Shown here one piece after another: positions 45,610 to 54,515 of a stretch of 64,000 nucleotides of DNA; within the stretch, counting starts at the first letter, position 1, and every line of letters starts with the position of its first letter. The notes beneath the pieces are model-generated. The model was not told the DNA's origin, ran no database searches, and saw nothing but the letters and a program-made list of their open reading frames with translations. Position numbers and translations under genes: made by a program. Origin of the DNA: an uncultured Bacteroidota bacterium (GTDB lineage: Bacteria > Bacteroidota > Bacteroidia > Bacteroidales > VadinHA17); NCBI GenBank assembly GCA_903844815.1, contig CAIMVD010000270.1, forward strand, positions 1 to 64,000. The letters are read 5' to 3'.

Positions 45610-47172
45610 CTATTTAGCATAATTGACGGCCCTTGTCTCCCTGATTACAGTTATCTTGATCTGACCGGGATAGGTCATCTCATTCTGTATCTTGCGCGCA
45701 ATCTCGAATGAAAGTCCTTCTGCTTCCTTGTCGTTAACTTTTTCTGCACCAACAATTACCCTAAGCTCCCTGCCTGCCTGAATAGCGTAAGTCTTCGTTA
45801 CACCAGGATACTGCAGAGCCAGGGATTCAAGTTCCTTAAGTCTTTTTATATATGATTCCACAACCTCGCGACGGGCACCGGGACGAGCGCCTGAAATCGC
45901 ATCGCAAACCTGTACTATCGGGGCTAGAAGGGTCGTCATTTCAGTCTCATCGTGATGAGAACCAATGGCATTGCATATCTCTGGTTTTTCCTTGAATTTT
46001 TCGGCAAGCTTCATTCCGAGTATTGCATGTGGCAATTCAGGCTCATCATCAGGAACTTTTCCAATATCATGCAGCAGGCCTGCACGTTTTGCCAATTTAG
46101 GATTTAGTCCGAGTTCCGCTGCCATTATAGAGCAGAGATTCGCTACTTCACGTGAATGCATAAGCAGGTTCTGTCCGTATGAGGAGCGGTATTTCATTTT
46201 ACCTATCATCCTTATCAGTTCCGGATGAAGCCCGTGAATCCCAAGGTCGATTGTAGTCCTTTTTCCTACCTCAAGAATTTCTTCCTCGACCTGTTTACGT
46301 GTTTTTTCAACCATCTCCTCAATTCTGGCAGGGTGAATCCTTCCATCTGTTACAAGCTGATGCAGGGCGAGCCTTGCAACTTCCCTCCTAACCGGATCGA
46401 ATGCTGACAGGACTATTGCCTCGGGAGTGTCATCAACTATAATCTCGACACCAGTGGCAGCTTCAAGGGCCCGTATATTCCTGCCTTCGCGTCCGATGAT
46501 ACGACCTTTCATTTCATCCGATTCAATATGGAATACGGTAACTGCATTTTCTATAGCATTTTCTGCGGCAACCCTCTGTATGGTCTGTACCACAATTCTT
46601 TTGGCTTCCTTGTTGGCAGTCATTTTAGCCTCATCGAGGATCTCGTTTATATACGACATGGCCCCGGTTTTGGCTTCCTCCTTGAGTGATTCAATCAGGT
46701 TGTTCTTGGCTTCTTCAGCAGAAAGCCCGGAAATTGTTTCGAGCTGTTCAACCTGTTGTTTATGAAATTTGGCGAGTTCTTCCGATTTCTTCTCGACCAT
46801 CTCAAGCTGTGAGGTCAGGTTATCACGTAAGGAATCAGTTTCGTTTTTCTTGCGTTGCAGTTCTTCAATTTTTTGAGAGAGTGTTAATTCCTTCTGTTTG
46901 ATCCTGTTTTCAGCCTGTCCTATCCTGCTGTTCTTTTCGTTAATTACCTTTTCATGTTCTGTTTTAAGCTGGAGAAATTTTTCTTTTGCCTGAAGGATCT
47001 TCTCTTTCCTGATCACCTCGGCCTCCGATTCCGCATCGCTGATTATCTTCCTGCTTTTATTTTTCAGGGCTACCTGCCAGATAAGGTATAAGGCAGCAAA
47101 GCCTAATACGAGCGCCGACAGCAGAATTACCAGCAGCAGCCCGTTACCCATGTTTCCTATCAATAATGTCAT
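45610..47172 (-). CDS. rny: Ribonuclease Y
   Basis: A 520-residue endoribonuclease that initiates mRNA decay at the inner membrane. An N-terminal membrane helix (about 10-33), a long coiled coil (about 40-205), a KH RNA-binding domain with [15 protein letters not shown] (about 223-238) and an HD domain with [15 protein letters not shown] (HD at 368-369) are all present, at the usual length. It follows zapA and the 6S-like RNA on the same strand. Confidence 0.97.
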   Translation of the reverse strand: MTLLIGNMGNGLLLVILLSALVLGFAALYLIWQVALKNKSRKIISDAESEAEVIRKEKILQAKEKFLQLKTEHEKVINEKNSRIGQAENRIKQKELTLSQKIEELQRKKNETDSLRDNLTSQLEMVEKKSEELAKFHKQQVEQLETISGLSAEEAKNNLIESLKEEAKTGAMSYINEILDEAKMTANKEAKRIVVQTIQRVAAENAIENAVTVFHIESDEMKGRIIGREGRNIRALEAATGVEIIVDDTPEAIVLSAFDPVRREVARLALHQLVTDGRIHPARIEEMVEKTRKQVEEEILEVGKRTTIDLGIHGLHPELIRMIGKMKYRSSYGQNLLMHSREVANLCSIMAAELGLNPKLAKRAGLLHDIGKVPDDEPELPHAILGMKLAEKFKEKPEICNAIGSHHDETEMTTLLAPIVQVCDAISGARPGARREVVESYIKRLKELESLALQYPGVTKTYAIQAGRELRVIVGAEKVNDKEAEGLSFEIARKIQNEMTYPGQIKITVIRETRAVNYAK

Positions 47173-47198
47173 TATAAATCAATTATTAGCGTTAATAT

Positions 47199-47400
47199 AA
47201 AAAAACCCGCAAAGTTCCTCCAGCTTTTATAAAACCCCATGTCTGAATGGCTGGAGCCACTAATCCAGTTCGAACGTCCACTGTCCCGCGTAGCGGGAGC
47301 CCGACGAATCGGGATGAGGCCTGTTCTACCTGCACTAAGGAGGACTCCAAAGTTTTAACTGTTGAGTTTCAAAAATGAATGAAGAAACAATGCGGGCAAA
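47199..47400 (-). ncRNA. ssrS: Probable 6S RNA
   Basis: The 262-bp gap between zapA and rny can fold, on the minus strand, into one long interrupted hairpin. The ends pair as CCCGCA (47391-47396) with TGCGGG (47206-47211), the next segment TCCTCC pairs with GGAGGA, and the 3' side is followed by a T7 run (47199-47205), terminator-like. A long closed stem with an open centre next to zapA is the expected form and neighbourhood of 6S RNA, which sequesters the housekeeping RNA polymerase. Two small palindromes (CCCGATTCGTCGGG and CCCGCTACGCGGG) sit in the apical part. No covariance search was possible. Confidence 0.6.
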
Positions 47401-47434
47401 TCATTAATATTTTAAAGAACGTCATTTCTCTTTT

Positions 47435-47716
47435 TCACAGAACTGAATCTACTTTCTGAATCAGTTCCCTGAGGGCGTCGGGAAGATAATCTTTCTCGAG
47501 TTTTTCCTCTTCCTCCGTAAGCTTAATCACATACTGAAGGGCGGCCATTGCCAGAAAATCCTGTACATCCTTGTCAGTGTACTTCTGTTTGTACTGCAGG
47601 ACCTTCTCATTTATCATCCTGGCAGCCTTCCTGATCTTTTCCTCGTTTTCCCGTTCAACCTTCAATGGATAATACCTGTCGGCAACGTTTACCTTTATCG
47701 ATAGTTTATCATCCAT
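47435..47716 (-). CDS. zapA: Cell division protein ZapA
   Basis: A 93-residue protein of the ZapA family, which binds and bundles FtsZ at the division ring. SIKVNVADRYYPLKVERENE forms the N-terminal strand domain, KIRKAARMINEKVLQYKQKY the helix, and DFLAMAALQYVIKL plus the charged C-terminus the coiled coil used for dimers. Usual length. It follows the small coiled-coil gene at 47726 by 9 bp and precedes the 6S-like RNA and rny. Confidence 0.9.
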   Translation of the reverse strand: MDDKLSIKVNVADRYYPLKVERENEEKIRKAARMINEKVLQYKQKYTDKDVQDFLAMAALQYVIKLTEEEEKLEKDYLPDALRELIQKVDSVL

Positions 47717-47725
47717 TCTTATATC

Positions 47726-48025
47726 TTATCTGTTCAAAAGAGCAACACATCTGTCAATTTCCCGCACAAGTTCTGTAATCTTTCTCTTTGCCTCACCGGC
47801 GTTTTCGCCGCCGCTCAGCAATGCTCCCGTTAATTTAACTCTTTCATATTTCACTCCGAGAACCCTTATCTGCTCATCTTTCTCCTTCAGCACCGATTTC
47901 AATGCTTCATTTCCCTTTCTAAGATCCTCGGCTTCACTTTTCAGGTTGTTAAACCTGCTAATTAATTCATCCAGTTTCCTGTTAAGTACAATCAATTCTT
48001 CGTAACCCTGACCGGACATATACAT
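47726..48025 (-). CDS. Small coiled-coil protein upstream of zapA
   Basis: 99 residues, almost wholly helical: LIVLNRKLDELISRFNNLKS, EDLRKGNEALKSVLKEKDEQ and a C-terminal KRKITELVREIDRCVALLNR with heptad hydrophobics. Unnamed proteins of this type commonly precede zapA in Bacteroidota, and a ZapB-like structural role in division is a reasonable guess. The predicted promoter's transcription start (about 48029) nearly coincides with the first ATG (48025), so ATG at 48019 (MSGQGYEE) may be the real start. Confidence 0.75.
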   Translation of the reverse strand: MYMSGQGYEELIVLNRKLDELISRFNNLKSEAEDLRKGNEALKSVLKEKDEQIRVLGVKYERVKLTGALLSGGENAGEAKRKITELVREIDRCVALLNR

Positions 48026-48035
48026 TTCTTTACCA

Positions 48036-48066
48036 CAAAATTAATATTGTTAACGATATTTTCAAA
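48036..48066 (-). promoter_or_regulatory. Promoter of the coiled-coil / zapA / rny unit
   Basis: Minus strand TTTG (48063-48066), 19-bp spacer, TAATTTTG (48036-48043): a full match to the Bacteroidota consensus. It is divergent from the promoter at 48083-48113. Confidence 0.75.
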
Positions 48067-48082
48067 AATTTAACATAAATAC

Positions 48083-48113
48083 TTTGTCAAACTGGTTCAG
48101 AAGTTTAGTTTTG
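48083..48113 (+). promoter_or_regulatory. Promoter of the M23 peptidase gene
   Basis: TTTG (48083-48086), 19-bp spacer, TAGTTTTG (48106-48113), matching TTTG-N19-TAnnTTTG. A start near 48120 leaves a leader of about 23 nt to the ATG at 48143. Confidence 0.75.
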
Positions 48114-48142
48114 CACCTCGTTATTAAAAAAATGTCACACTG

Positions 48143-49873
48143 ATGCTCTCCGGCAGACTATTAATTATTGCAATATTCCTCTTTAACAGCCTGAATTACT
48201 CACTGAAAGATAAATCAATTTTTATTTCTCCGGTAAAGATCCCGCTGCAATTCTCTTCTAACTTCGGAGAATTAAGAAAAGACCACTTCCATTCAGGGGT
48301 CGATATCAAAACGCAGGGTGTTACCGGAAAAGAAGTTCTGGCTGCGGCCGATGGCTTTGTTTACAGGATAAGCGTTTCGCCTGCAGGTTTTGGTAAAGCT
48401 CTTTACATTAAGCATCCGTCGGGTTATTCCACCGTTTATGGCCACCTCGGGCGTTTCAGTCCCGAAATCGAAGAGTACGTCAAAAACAGGCAGTATGATA
48501 ACAGGAGTTATCTGGTCAATCTCTATCCCGACAAAGATGAATTCCCCGTTAAGCAGGGAAATGTAATTGCCTGGTCGGGGAATTCCGGAAGCTCAGGGGG
48601 CCCCCATCTTCATTATGAAATCAGGAAATCGGATAATGAGTTTCCGGTTAATCCTCTTTTGTTTGAATTCGGATCGGGCGATAATATTGACCCGGTAATT
48701 GAAAGACTGGCCATATATCCCTCAGGGAAAAATACCCTTATAAACCGAAGCAACAGTACAAAGAAAATTAATGTTGCAGGCGGACATGGCAACTATTATA
48801 TCCCTGCAGAAAACACCATCACAATCAGCGGCCCTGCAGGATTTGGCATCAAGGCTTATGATCTGATGAACGACAGCTATAACAAATGCGCTGTCTACTC
48901 GATTGAATTCTCAGTCGACAGTATCATTCTGTTCAGGTACTCGATGGATGGCTTTTCATTTAATGAATCAAGGTATATTAACAGCCATACTGACTATGAA
49001 ACCTATCAGAAGGAGAAGATTTTTTATGAGAAGACCTTCGTCATGCCCAATGACAGGCTGAGTGTGTACAAGGATGTCGTAAACAGGGGAATTTTCAACT
49101 TTAACGACAACCGGATCCATCATGCTATTATTACAGTAACTGATATCCGGAAAAACACTTCGACACTTTCATTCAGGATAAAGTCAGAAACCGGAAAACT
49201 TCCTTCTGCCGGCAAACAGCCTGCAAAAGCAGATAAGATCACCGAAATAATGCCATTCAATAAAAGCAACAAGTATACTGCAAAAGACATAATTGTAAAT
49301 ATTCCGACAGGGGCACTTTACGATACTCTGTTCTTTGAATATAAAAAAGAACCCGCTCAGCAAGGGATGTATTCTGATCTGCATCAGGTGCACAACAGGT
49401 TTACCCCCCTGCACAAGGCGTATAATCTCTCAATAAAACCTACACGAATTCCTGCCGGCAAAGAGTCGAAACTAGTCATTGCAATGACAGGCATCGACCA
49501 GAAGAAATACGCCATAAGCAGCAAATGGTTGGATGGTTATATGACCGCAGATTTGCTCGCATTTGGCAGTTTCTTCATCAGCATTGATACTGTGGCTCCG
49601 GCTATTTCACCCGAGGGACTCGTAAAGGGAGCTAATCTTACAGGCAAAAAAGAACTGAATATAAGGATCACCGATGATTTCTCGGGAATAAAATCGTATG
49701 AACCAACAATAGATGGAAACTGGGCGCTTTTTGAATACGATCAGAAGAATAACCTGCTGACCTACAGGTTCGACGAAAAAAGGATTACCAGAGGTTCAAA
49801 GCACAAACTGCTGCTTAAAGTGACCGATAACAAAGATAATTCCAGGACTCTAAGTTCCTCGTTCACATGGTAA
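48143..49873 (+). CDS. M23 family metallopeptidase (LytM-type), envelope
   Basis: 576 residues. A short N-terminal hydrophobic segment (about 5-20) suggests export. The LytM domain follows at once: HFHSGVD (zinc His50 and Asp54), VYGHLG (His101) and GGPHLHYEI (His155 and His157) are complete, so it should cleave peptidoglycan peptide bonds. The remaining 400 residues are beta-rich, with DDFSGIKSYEPTIDG and RFDEKRITRGSKHKLLLKVT resembling Ig-like or C-terminal accessory domains of Bacteroidota M23 proteins. It is monocistronic, with its own promoter at 48083. Confidence 0.9.
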   Translation: MLSGRLLIIAIFLFNSLNYSLKDKSIFISPVKIPLQFSSNFGELRKDHFHSGVDIKTQGVTGKEVLAAADGFVYRISVSPAGFGKALYIKHPSGYSTVYGHLGRFSPEIEEYVKNRQYDNRSYLVNLYPDKDEFPVKQGNVIAWSGNSGSSGGPHLHYEIRKSDNEFPVNPLLFEFGSGDNIDPVIERLAIYPSGKNTLINRSNSTKKINVAGGHGNYYIPAENTITISGPAGFGIKAYDLMNDSYNKCAVYSIEFSVDSIILFRYSMDGFSFNESRYINSHTDYETYQKEKIFYEKTFVMPNDRLSVYKDVVNRGIFNFNDNRIHHAIITVTDIRKNTSTLSFRIKSETGKLPSAGKQPAKADKITEIMPFNKSNKYTAKDIIVNIPTGALYDTLFFEYKKEPAQQGMYSDLHQVHNRFTPLHKAYNLSIKPTRIPAGKESKLVIAMTGIDQKKYAISSKWLDGYMTADLLAFGSFFISIDTVAPAISPEGLVKGANLTGKKELNIRITDDFSGIKSYEPTIDGNWALFEYDQKNNLLTYRFDEKRITRGSKHKLLLKVTDNKDNSRTLSSSFTW

Positions 49874-49917
49874 AAAAAATCCCGGAACCTGCAGGAAATT
49901 TACCTGCTGTTCCGGGA
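49872..49917 (-). terminator. Rho-independent terminator of the nucleotidyltransferase gene
   Basis: On the minus strand a stem of GC-rich 9-bp arms (49909-49917 with 49880-49888), extended by GCAGG/CCTGC, is followed by eight T residues (49872-49879). It overlaps the last codon of the convergent peptidase gene. Confidence 0.8.
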
Positions 49918-49954
49918 AGGTTGTCAGATTGTTTGAAAATTATTCAAAAGAAGA

Positions 49955-50851
49955 TTAGTAAAGTTTTGACGGATATACGCCTTCGCTGATCATCTTATTT
50001 ATGCTGTCAACTACAAAAGGCTTATCCTCGCGGTAGGTAACTCCAAACCAATGTTCGTTGCTCATCAGTATCTGTATTGTAATCTCTCCGTTCTTAACGA
50101 ATTTATCGATCGAAGTAGGGATATCAAGCTCGGCTTTGGGATCCATTCCGTTTTTATCAATGAAATTCCTGAATTCGCCGCCAAGAAAGGTATAGCATGA
50201 AGGTTTGAAGCCCCAGAGGTTCATCGATACAACTTCATTTGCGGTGAAAATAAGATCTTTCCCGTCAGGCCCGGGAGCTTTTGCACCAGTCTCTGTTCTT
50301 TCGATCTGACGTGTTTCAACAATATCCTTAAGAAGTCCGTTTTCAACACCGCAAACGCCTCTGTTCACATGACCGTGCTCCGACAAGGTGTTTCCCATTT
50401 TATATCCAACGATGCAATAGTTGTTTGGGTCCTTATCGTCTACAAGAAAGTCGCGCAGTATCCTGAACGAATCAACACCATAATAGTCGTCAGCATTGAT
50501 GACGCCAAATGGTTCCTGAATTGCCTTCTCAGTTACGAGGATGGCATGGCTTGTACCCCATGGCTTTGTACGGTCCGGTGAAACCGTTACACCCTCGGGC
50601 AGGTTGGTTATTTCCTGGAAAACATAATCAACTTCGATTTTGCCCTTAAGCTTGTCAACAAAGCGTTCCTTAATCTGATCCTCAATATCGCGCCGTATAA
50701 CAAAAACTATTTTGCCAAATCCGGCACGTATGGCATCGTAGATTGAATAGTCAATTATTGTTTCCCCTGAAGGACCTACCTGATCGAGCTGTTTGTTACC
50801 GCCATAGCGCGTTCCCATTCCTGCTGCAAGAACTAATAAAGTTGGTTTCAT
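49955..50851 (-). CDS. Sugar nucleotidyltransferase
   Basis: 298 residues. LLVLAAGMGTRYGGNKQLDQ is the G-x-G-T/S-R-x8-K-type NTP-binding loop of nucleotidyltransferases, followed by KPWGTSHAILVTEKAI and VINADDYYGVDSF, the metal-binding DD. This soluble subgroup, widespread in Bacteroidota, has no settled substrate; NDP-sugar synthesis is likely. It is transcribed alone, and not within the polysaccharide locus. A terminator follows. Confidence 0.8.
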   Translation of the reverse strand: MKPTLLVLAAGMGTRYGGNKQLDQVGPSGETIIDYSIYDAIRAGFGKIVFVIRRDIEDQIKERFVDKLKGKIEVDYVFQEITNLPEGVTVSPDRTKPWGTSHAILVTEKAIQEPFGVINADDYYGVDSFRILRDFLVDDKDPNNYCIVGYKMGNTLSEHGHVNRGVCGVENGLLKDIVETRQIERTETGAKAPGPDGKDLIFTANEVVSMNLWGFKPSCYTFLGGEFRNFIDKNGMDPKAELDIPTSIDKFVKNGEITIQILMSNEHWFGVTYREDKPFVVDSINKMISEGVYPSKLY

Positions 50852-51037
50852 ATATTCTAAATTTTGATTATGTACAAGTATACAGAAAATTTTAGAAAAC
50901 TGTTATTCCTGAATAAAAATTTGTGTTGCATTACTCCATTGCAATATAGTTTTATCCTTAACTTGTGCCATCGGAATTATTAACGCCAGGGGGCGATCAA
51001 CAGACATAACATAGGGTAATAATTAAAAATATGAATC

Positions 51038-51784
51038 GTGAATTTTAAAGTTGAGATATGTGTCGACAGTCCGGAATCAGCTATTCTTGCACAATCAGCA
51101 GGAGCCGACAGAGTTGAATTGTGTGATAACCTGATTGAAGGCGGAACAACCCCTGGTTATGGGACAATTGTTACGGCAAGAAAAAATATCGATATCGGGC
51201 TAAATGTAATCATACGTCCCCGTGGAGGAGATTTCCTCTACAGCGACCTCGATTATGATATTATGCGCAGGGATATTGATTTTTGCGGAGAATGCGGAGC
51301 CAATGGCATAGTGATAGGGATACTGCGTGCCGACGGGACAATCGATGTGGAAAGGACTGCAATGCTCATCGAGATGGCTCACCCGATGGAGGTCACATTT
51401 CACAGAGCATTCGACATGATTCGTGACCCGTTTTCCGGACTGGAGGATGTAATAATTACAGGTGCAAACAGGATTCTTACTTCCGGACATAAAAACCAGG
51501 TTCCCGACGGGACTGAATTGATAAAGCAGCTTGTCGGCAAAGCTCATAACAGAATCATTATTATGCCAGGCGGCGGAATTAATATTTCAAACATCGAAAT
51601 GGTAGCCAGGTCAACGGGAGCCGGGGAGTTTCATTTTACAGGAAGAAAAACTATTGAAAGCTCTATGATTTTCCGGAAGGAAGGTATTTATATGGGCGGC
51701 CATCCTGATGTTCCGGAATTTTCACGTAAAGTTGCCGATCCCGGCATAATAAAAGGGGTAATAGAGATCCTCACTGCAATTTAA
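51038..51784 (+). CDS. cutC: CutC family protein (copper homeostasis)
   Basis: 248 residues with a TIM-barrel fold: VEICVDSPESAILAQSAGAD, RVELCDNLIEGGTTPGYGTI, VIIRPRGGDFLYSDLD, VTFHRAFDM, LTSGHKNQVPDG and IIIMPGGGIN all match CutC. Despite the name, its role in copper handling is doubtful and the enzymatic activity is not established. The start is GTG at 51038 because an ATG at 51031 is closed by TAA five codons later. Confidence 0.93.
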   Translation: MNFKVEICVDSPESAILAQSAGADRVELCDNLIEGGTTPGYGTIVTARKNIDIGLNVIIRPRGGDFLYSDLDYDIMRRDIDFCGECGANGIVIGILRADGTIDVERTAMLIEMAHPMEVTFHRAFDMIRDPFSGLEDVIITGANRILTSGHKNQVPDGTELIKQLVGKAHNRIIIMPGGGINISNIEMVARSTGAGEFHFTGRKTIESSMIFRKEGIYMGGHPDVPEFSRKVADPGIIKGVIEILTAI

Positions 51785-51804
51785 AGTGTTCAGGTTATTT
51801 TTTA

Positions 51805-51926
51805 GTTACACAGAGAAGCACAGAGAAGCACAGTCCCGAGTACTCGGGAACACAGAGAGTCGCTGCCTCGTATTATCTCTGTGGCCCTCTGTGGTCCTCT
51901 GTGGTCCTCTGTGTAACTCTGTGTTA
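51805..51926. repeat. Palindromic CACAGAG-rich repeat, copy 1
   Basis: Built of CACAGAGAAG/CACAGAG units on the left and CTCTGTGG/CTCTGTG units on the right, so the whole forms an imperfect inverted repeat (GTTACACAGAG at 51806-51816 with CTCTGTGTAAC at 51908-51918). A perfect 16-bp palindrome, TCCCGAGTACTCGGGA, lies at 51834-51849. A related copy is at 54384-54479. Confidence 0.8.
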
Positions 51927-51963
51927 GTTCTTATTTAAACTTTGTCCTGAACACTCCTTAATA

Positions 51964-51995
51964 TTTGGGTGTTTGGTTTAAAGCAGATATCTTTG
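51964..51995 (+). promoter_or_regulatory. Promoter of the C69 peptidase gene
   Basis: TTTG (51964-51967), 20-bp spacer, TATCTTTG (51988-51995), matching the Bacteroidota consensus. The leader to ATG at 52053 would be about 50 nt. Confidence 0.65.
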
Positions 51996-52052
51996 GAATC
52001 ATTTATTTCAAATAAATTTAAATCATAGTTTATTATAAATTCAGTTATTAAT

Positions 52053-53741
52053 ATGAAAAAACTCGTTTCCCTGGTTCTCTTGATGATCCTGGCAGCCATG
52101 TTGCCGGAGCAGGTAACAAATGCCTGTACCAATTTTATCATAACAAAAGGCGCCTCAAAGGACGGTTCGGTAATGATCACATATTCTGCCGATTCACATG
52201 TACTTTACGGTGAACTTTATTACTGGCCTTCAAAAAACTGGCCTACAGGCACTTATGTCGACATTTACGAATGGGACACCGGCAAATACCTTGGTAAAAT
52301 ACCTCAGAAGGCTCATACCTATTCGGTTGTTGGAAATATGAATCAGCATCAGCTATCTATCGGTGAAACAACTTTTGGTGGCAGACCCGAACTGGCCGAT
52401 TCAACCGGCATTGTTGACTACGGATCACTTATTTACATGACATTGCAGAGGGCAAAAAATGCAAGGGAAGCCATTGTGAACTTTTCTCAGCTTCTTACAG
52501 ACTACGGGTATGCAAGTTCAGGCGAATCTTTTTCGATTGGTGATGCAAATGAGGCATGGATTCTTGAACTGGTAGGAAGAGGTCAGGGTAAAAAAGGGTC
52601 AGTCTGGGTTGCACGCCGCATCCCTGATGGCTATATTTCAGGCCATGCTAACCACCCCAGGATTACCACCTTCCCACTTGCTGACGGAGTGAAGTCAATA
52701 ACTTCAAAACAGTTTGATAAGATTAATAATCCTGAAGTAGAAACAGTCTATGCTTATGATGTAATAGACGTTGCCCGCAGCTACGGATGGTTTAAGGGAG
52801 AAGACAAGGATTTCAGTTTCAGCGATACCTATGCTCCCCTGGATTTTTCAGGTGCAAGGTTCTGCGAAGCAAGGGTCTGGTCTGGCTTCAATATGGTCAG
52901 CAGGGAGATGTCGAATTACCTCGATTATGCAATGGGTGAAAACCTCAGTAACAGAATGCCTCTCTGGATCAAGCCCGACAACAAGCTCGGACTTAAAGAC
53001 GTGATGGGAATGATGAGAAATTACTTTCAGGGAACACCGATGGATATGTCAAAAGACCTCGGAGCAGGCCCATACGGAAGCACAGTACGATGGAGGCCCA
53101 TGCAATGGAAGGTCGACGGAGTAAAGTATATTCACGAAAGGGCTATTGCGACCCAGCAGACTGGTTTTTCATTCGTTACCCAGAGCCGTTCATGGCTGCC
53201 AGATGAAATAGGAGGCATAAACTGGTTTGGTGTTGATGATACCTATTACACTGTATATTCCCCAATGTACTGCGGAATAACGAAGGTTCCTGAAACCTTC
53301 GCCGTAGGAAACGGAGATATGATGACTTTCAGCGATAATGCTGCCTTCTGGGTATTTAACCAGGTTACTAACTTTGCATATACCCGTACCAGCCTTCTTA
53401 TCGATGAACTTCAGGCAAAACAGAGTGAGCTGGAAGACGGTTACGTTGTAAAAACAGCCGAGCTTGATAAATCAGCCGCTGCCCTGTACAAAAACAGTCC
53501 GGCAAAAGCCGTTCAGCTCCTTACTGACTTTTCGGTGAAAGCAGGGAATACAACTGTTGCTGAATGGAAAGATCTATACAGATTCCTTTTCACAAAATAT
53601 GTCGACGGAAACGTGAAGACAAAGCAGGCAGTTCCCATAGGATATAACAGGGTCAATCCCAAGGTAAGCCAGCCCGGCTACAGCGAAGAATGGCTGAAGG
53701 CGATAGCAGGGAGCACGGGGGATAAGCTTAAGGAGAAATAG
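52053..53741 (+). CDS. C69 family (U34) dipeptidase, secreted
   Basis: 562 residues. A signal peptide (about 1-24, ending VTNA) precedes CTNFIITKGASKDGS; Cys25, exposed after cleavage, is the N-terminal nucleophile typical of C69 peptidases in the Ntn-hydrolase superfamily. DADSHV-like YSADSHVLYGELYYWP, ISGHANHPRITTFP and ARVWSGFNMVSREM continue the family pattern. The enzyme hydrolyses dipeptides in the periplasm. It stands alone, with its own promoter. Confidence 0.92.
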   Translation: MKKLVSLVLLMILAAMLPEQVTNACTNFIITKGASKDGSVMITYSADSHVLYGELYYWPSKNWPTGTYVDIYEWDTGKYLGKIPQKAHTYSVVGNMNQHQLSIGETTFGGRPELADSTGIVDYGSLIYMTLQRAKNAREAIVNFSQLLTDYGYASSGESFSIGDANEAWILELVGRGQGKKGSVWVARRIPDGYISGHANHPRITTFPLADGVKSITSKQFDKINNPEVETVYAYDVIDVARSYGWFKGEDKDFSFSDTYAPLDFSGARFCEARVWSGFNMVSREMSNYLDYAMGENLSNRMPLWIKPDNKLGLKDVMGMMRNYFQGTPMDMSKDLGAGPYGSTVRWRPMQWKVDGVKYIHERAIATQQTGFSFVTQSRSWLPDEIGGINWFGVDDTYYTVYSPMYCGITKVPETFAVGNGDMMTFSDNAAFWVFNQVTNFAYTRTSLLIDELQAKQSELEDGYVVKTAELDKSAAALYKNSPAKAVQLLTDFSVKAGNTTVAEWKDLYRFLFTKYVDGNVKTKQAVPIGYNRVNPKVSQPGYSEEWLKAIAGSTGDKLKEK

Positions 53742-53813
53742 TCGTGCAAGTCGTGCAAGTCATGTAATTAAGAAGGGACCTGCAAGACCTGCAAGACCTG
53801 CAAGACTGGCAAG
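53742..53813. repeat. Short 9-bp tandem repeats downstream of the peptidase gene
   Basis: Two TCGTGCAAG units (53742-53759), then four units of ACCTGCAAG, the last changed to ACTGGCAAG (53778-53813). Low-complexity intergenic sequence with no hairpin; the units may vary in number by slippage. Confidence 0.75.
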
Positions 53814-53882
53814 ACAACCAGATAAAGTCAAAAGCCGTCGAAATATTTTTACAGATAATTCGGATTATCAAATTTTTATTTG

Positions 53883-53890
53883 TAAGTTTG
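53883..53890 (+). promoter_or_regulatory. -7 box upstream of rplS
   Basis: TAAGTTTG matches TAnnTTTG about 49 bp before the rplS start. No clear TTTG is seen at the -33 position, so the call rests on the -7 element alone. Confidence 0.45.
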
Positions 53891-53938
53891 CGACCGGATT
53901 TTTGAAACCAAATGTGAGATTACAAAATACTTTGCGAG

Positions 53939-54286
53939 ATGAATTTAATGAATATTGTTGAAAAAGAGTTTGCGGTAAAAAATGAATTCCCGAAATTCGG
54001 AGCAGGAGACACGGTTACTGTCCATTATAAGATTAAGGAAGGTAACAAGGAGAGAATTCAGCAGTACCGTGGCGTTGTAATGCAGCGCAGTGGCGCAGCT
54101 GTCAATGAGACCTTCACTGTAAGGAAAATGTCGGGTAATATCGGCGTTGAAAGAATTTTCCCGATTGCATCTCCCTTTATCGACAAAATAGAGGTAAACA
54201 AATATGGAAAAGTTCGCAGGGCAAGAATCTTCTACCTTCGTGACCTCACCGGTAAAAAAGCACGTATCCGCGAAAGGAAATTCTAG
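53939..54286 (+). CDS. rplS: 50S ribosomal protein L19
   Basis: 115 residues, usual length. [60 protein letters not shown] and a basic [20 protein letters not shown] tail are the full L19 signature. It sits at the 30S-50S interface. It is monocistronic here, ending in a strong terminator; a second Met at codon 4 (MNIVEKEF) could be the start. Confidence 0.97.
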   Translation: MNLMNIVEKEFAVKNEFPKFGAGDTVTVHYKIKEGNKERIQQYRGVVMQRSGAAVNETFTVRKMSGNIGVERIFPIASPFIDKIEVNKYGKVRRARIFYLRDLTGKKARIRERKF

Positions 54287-54302
54287 GATTTTTATGAAAT
54301 AG

Positions 54303-54334
54303 AAAAAAGCTGCCCCTTCAGGCGGCTTTTTTTA
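54303..54334 (+). terminator. Rho-independent terminator of rplS
   Basis: AAAAAAGCTGCC and GGCGGCTTTTTTT form a GC stem with flanking A and T tracts right after the rplS stop. With A on one side and T on the other it could act in both directions. Confidence 0.88.
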
Positions 54335-54383
54335 TTCTTCTTTTCTCAATTTCATGTAACAATAGAAATCTTATTCTTTATGA

Positions 54384-54479
54384 TACTCTGTGGATCTCTG
54401 TGCTTCTCTGTGGATCTCTGTGTCACAGGATTTAAGAACTAACACAGAGAACACAGAGGTTCACAGAGTTACACAGAGA
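54384..54479. repeat. Palindromic CACAGAG-rich repeat, copy 2
   Basis: CTCTGTGGAT/CTCTGTGCTT units on the left face ACACAGAG/TTCACAGAG units on the right around a 35-bp centre. Same word content as 51805-51926, but a different centre. It lies between rplS and the convergent AsmA-like gene. Confidence 0.8.
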
Positions 54480-54515
54480 TCTTTTTAACTAAAATGTTTT
54501 ATATCTATAGTTAAT

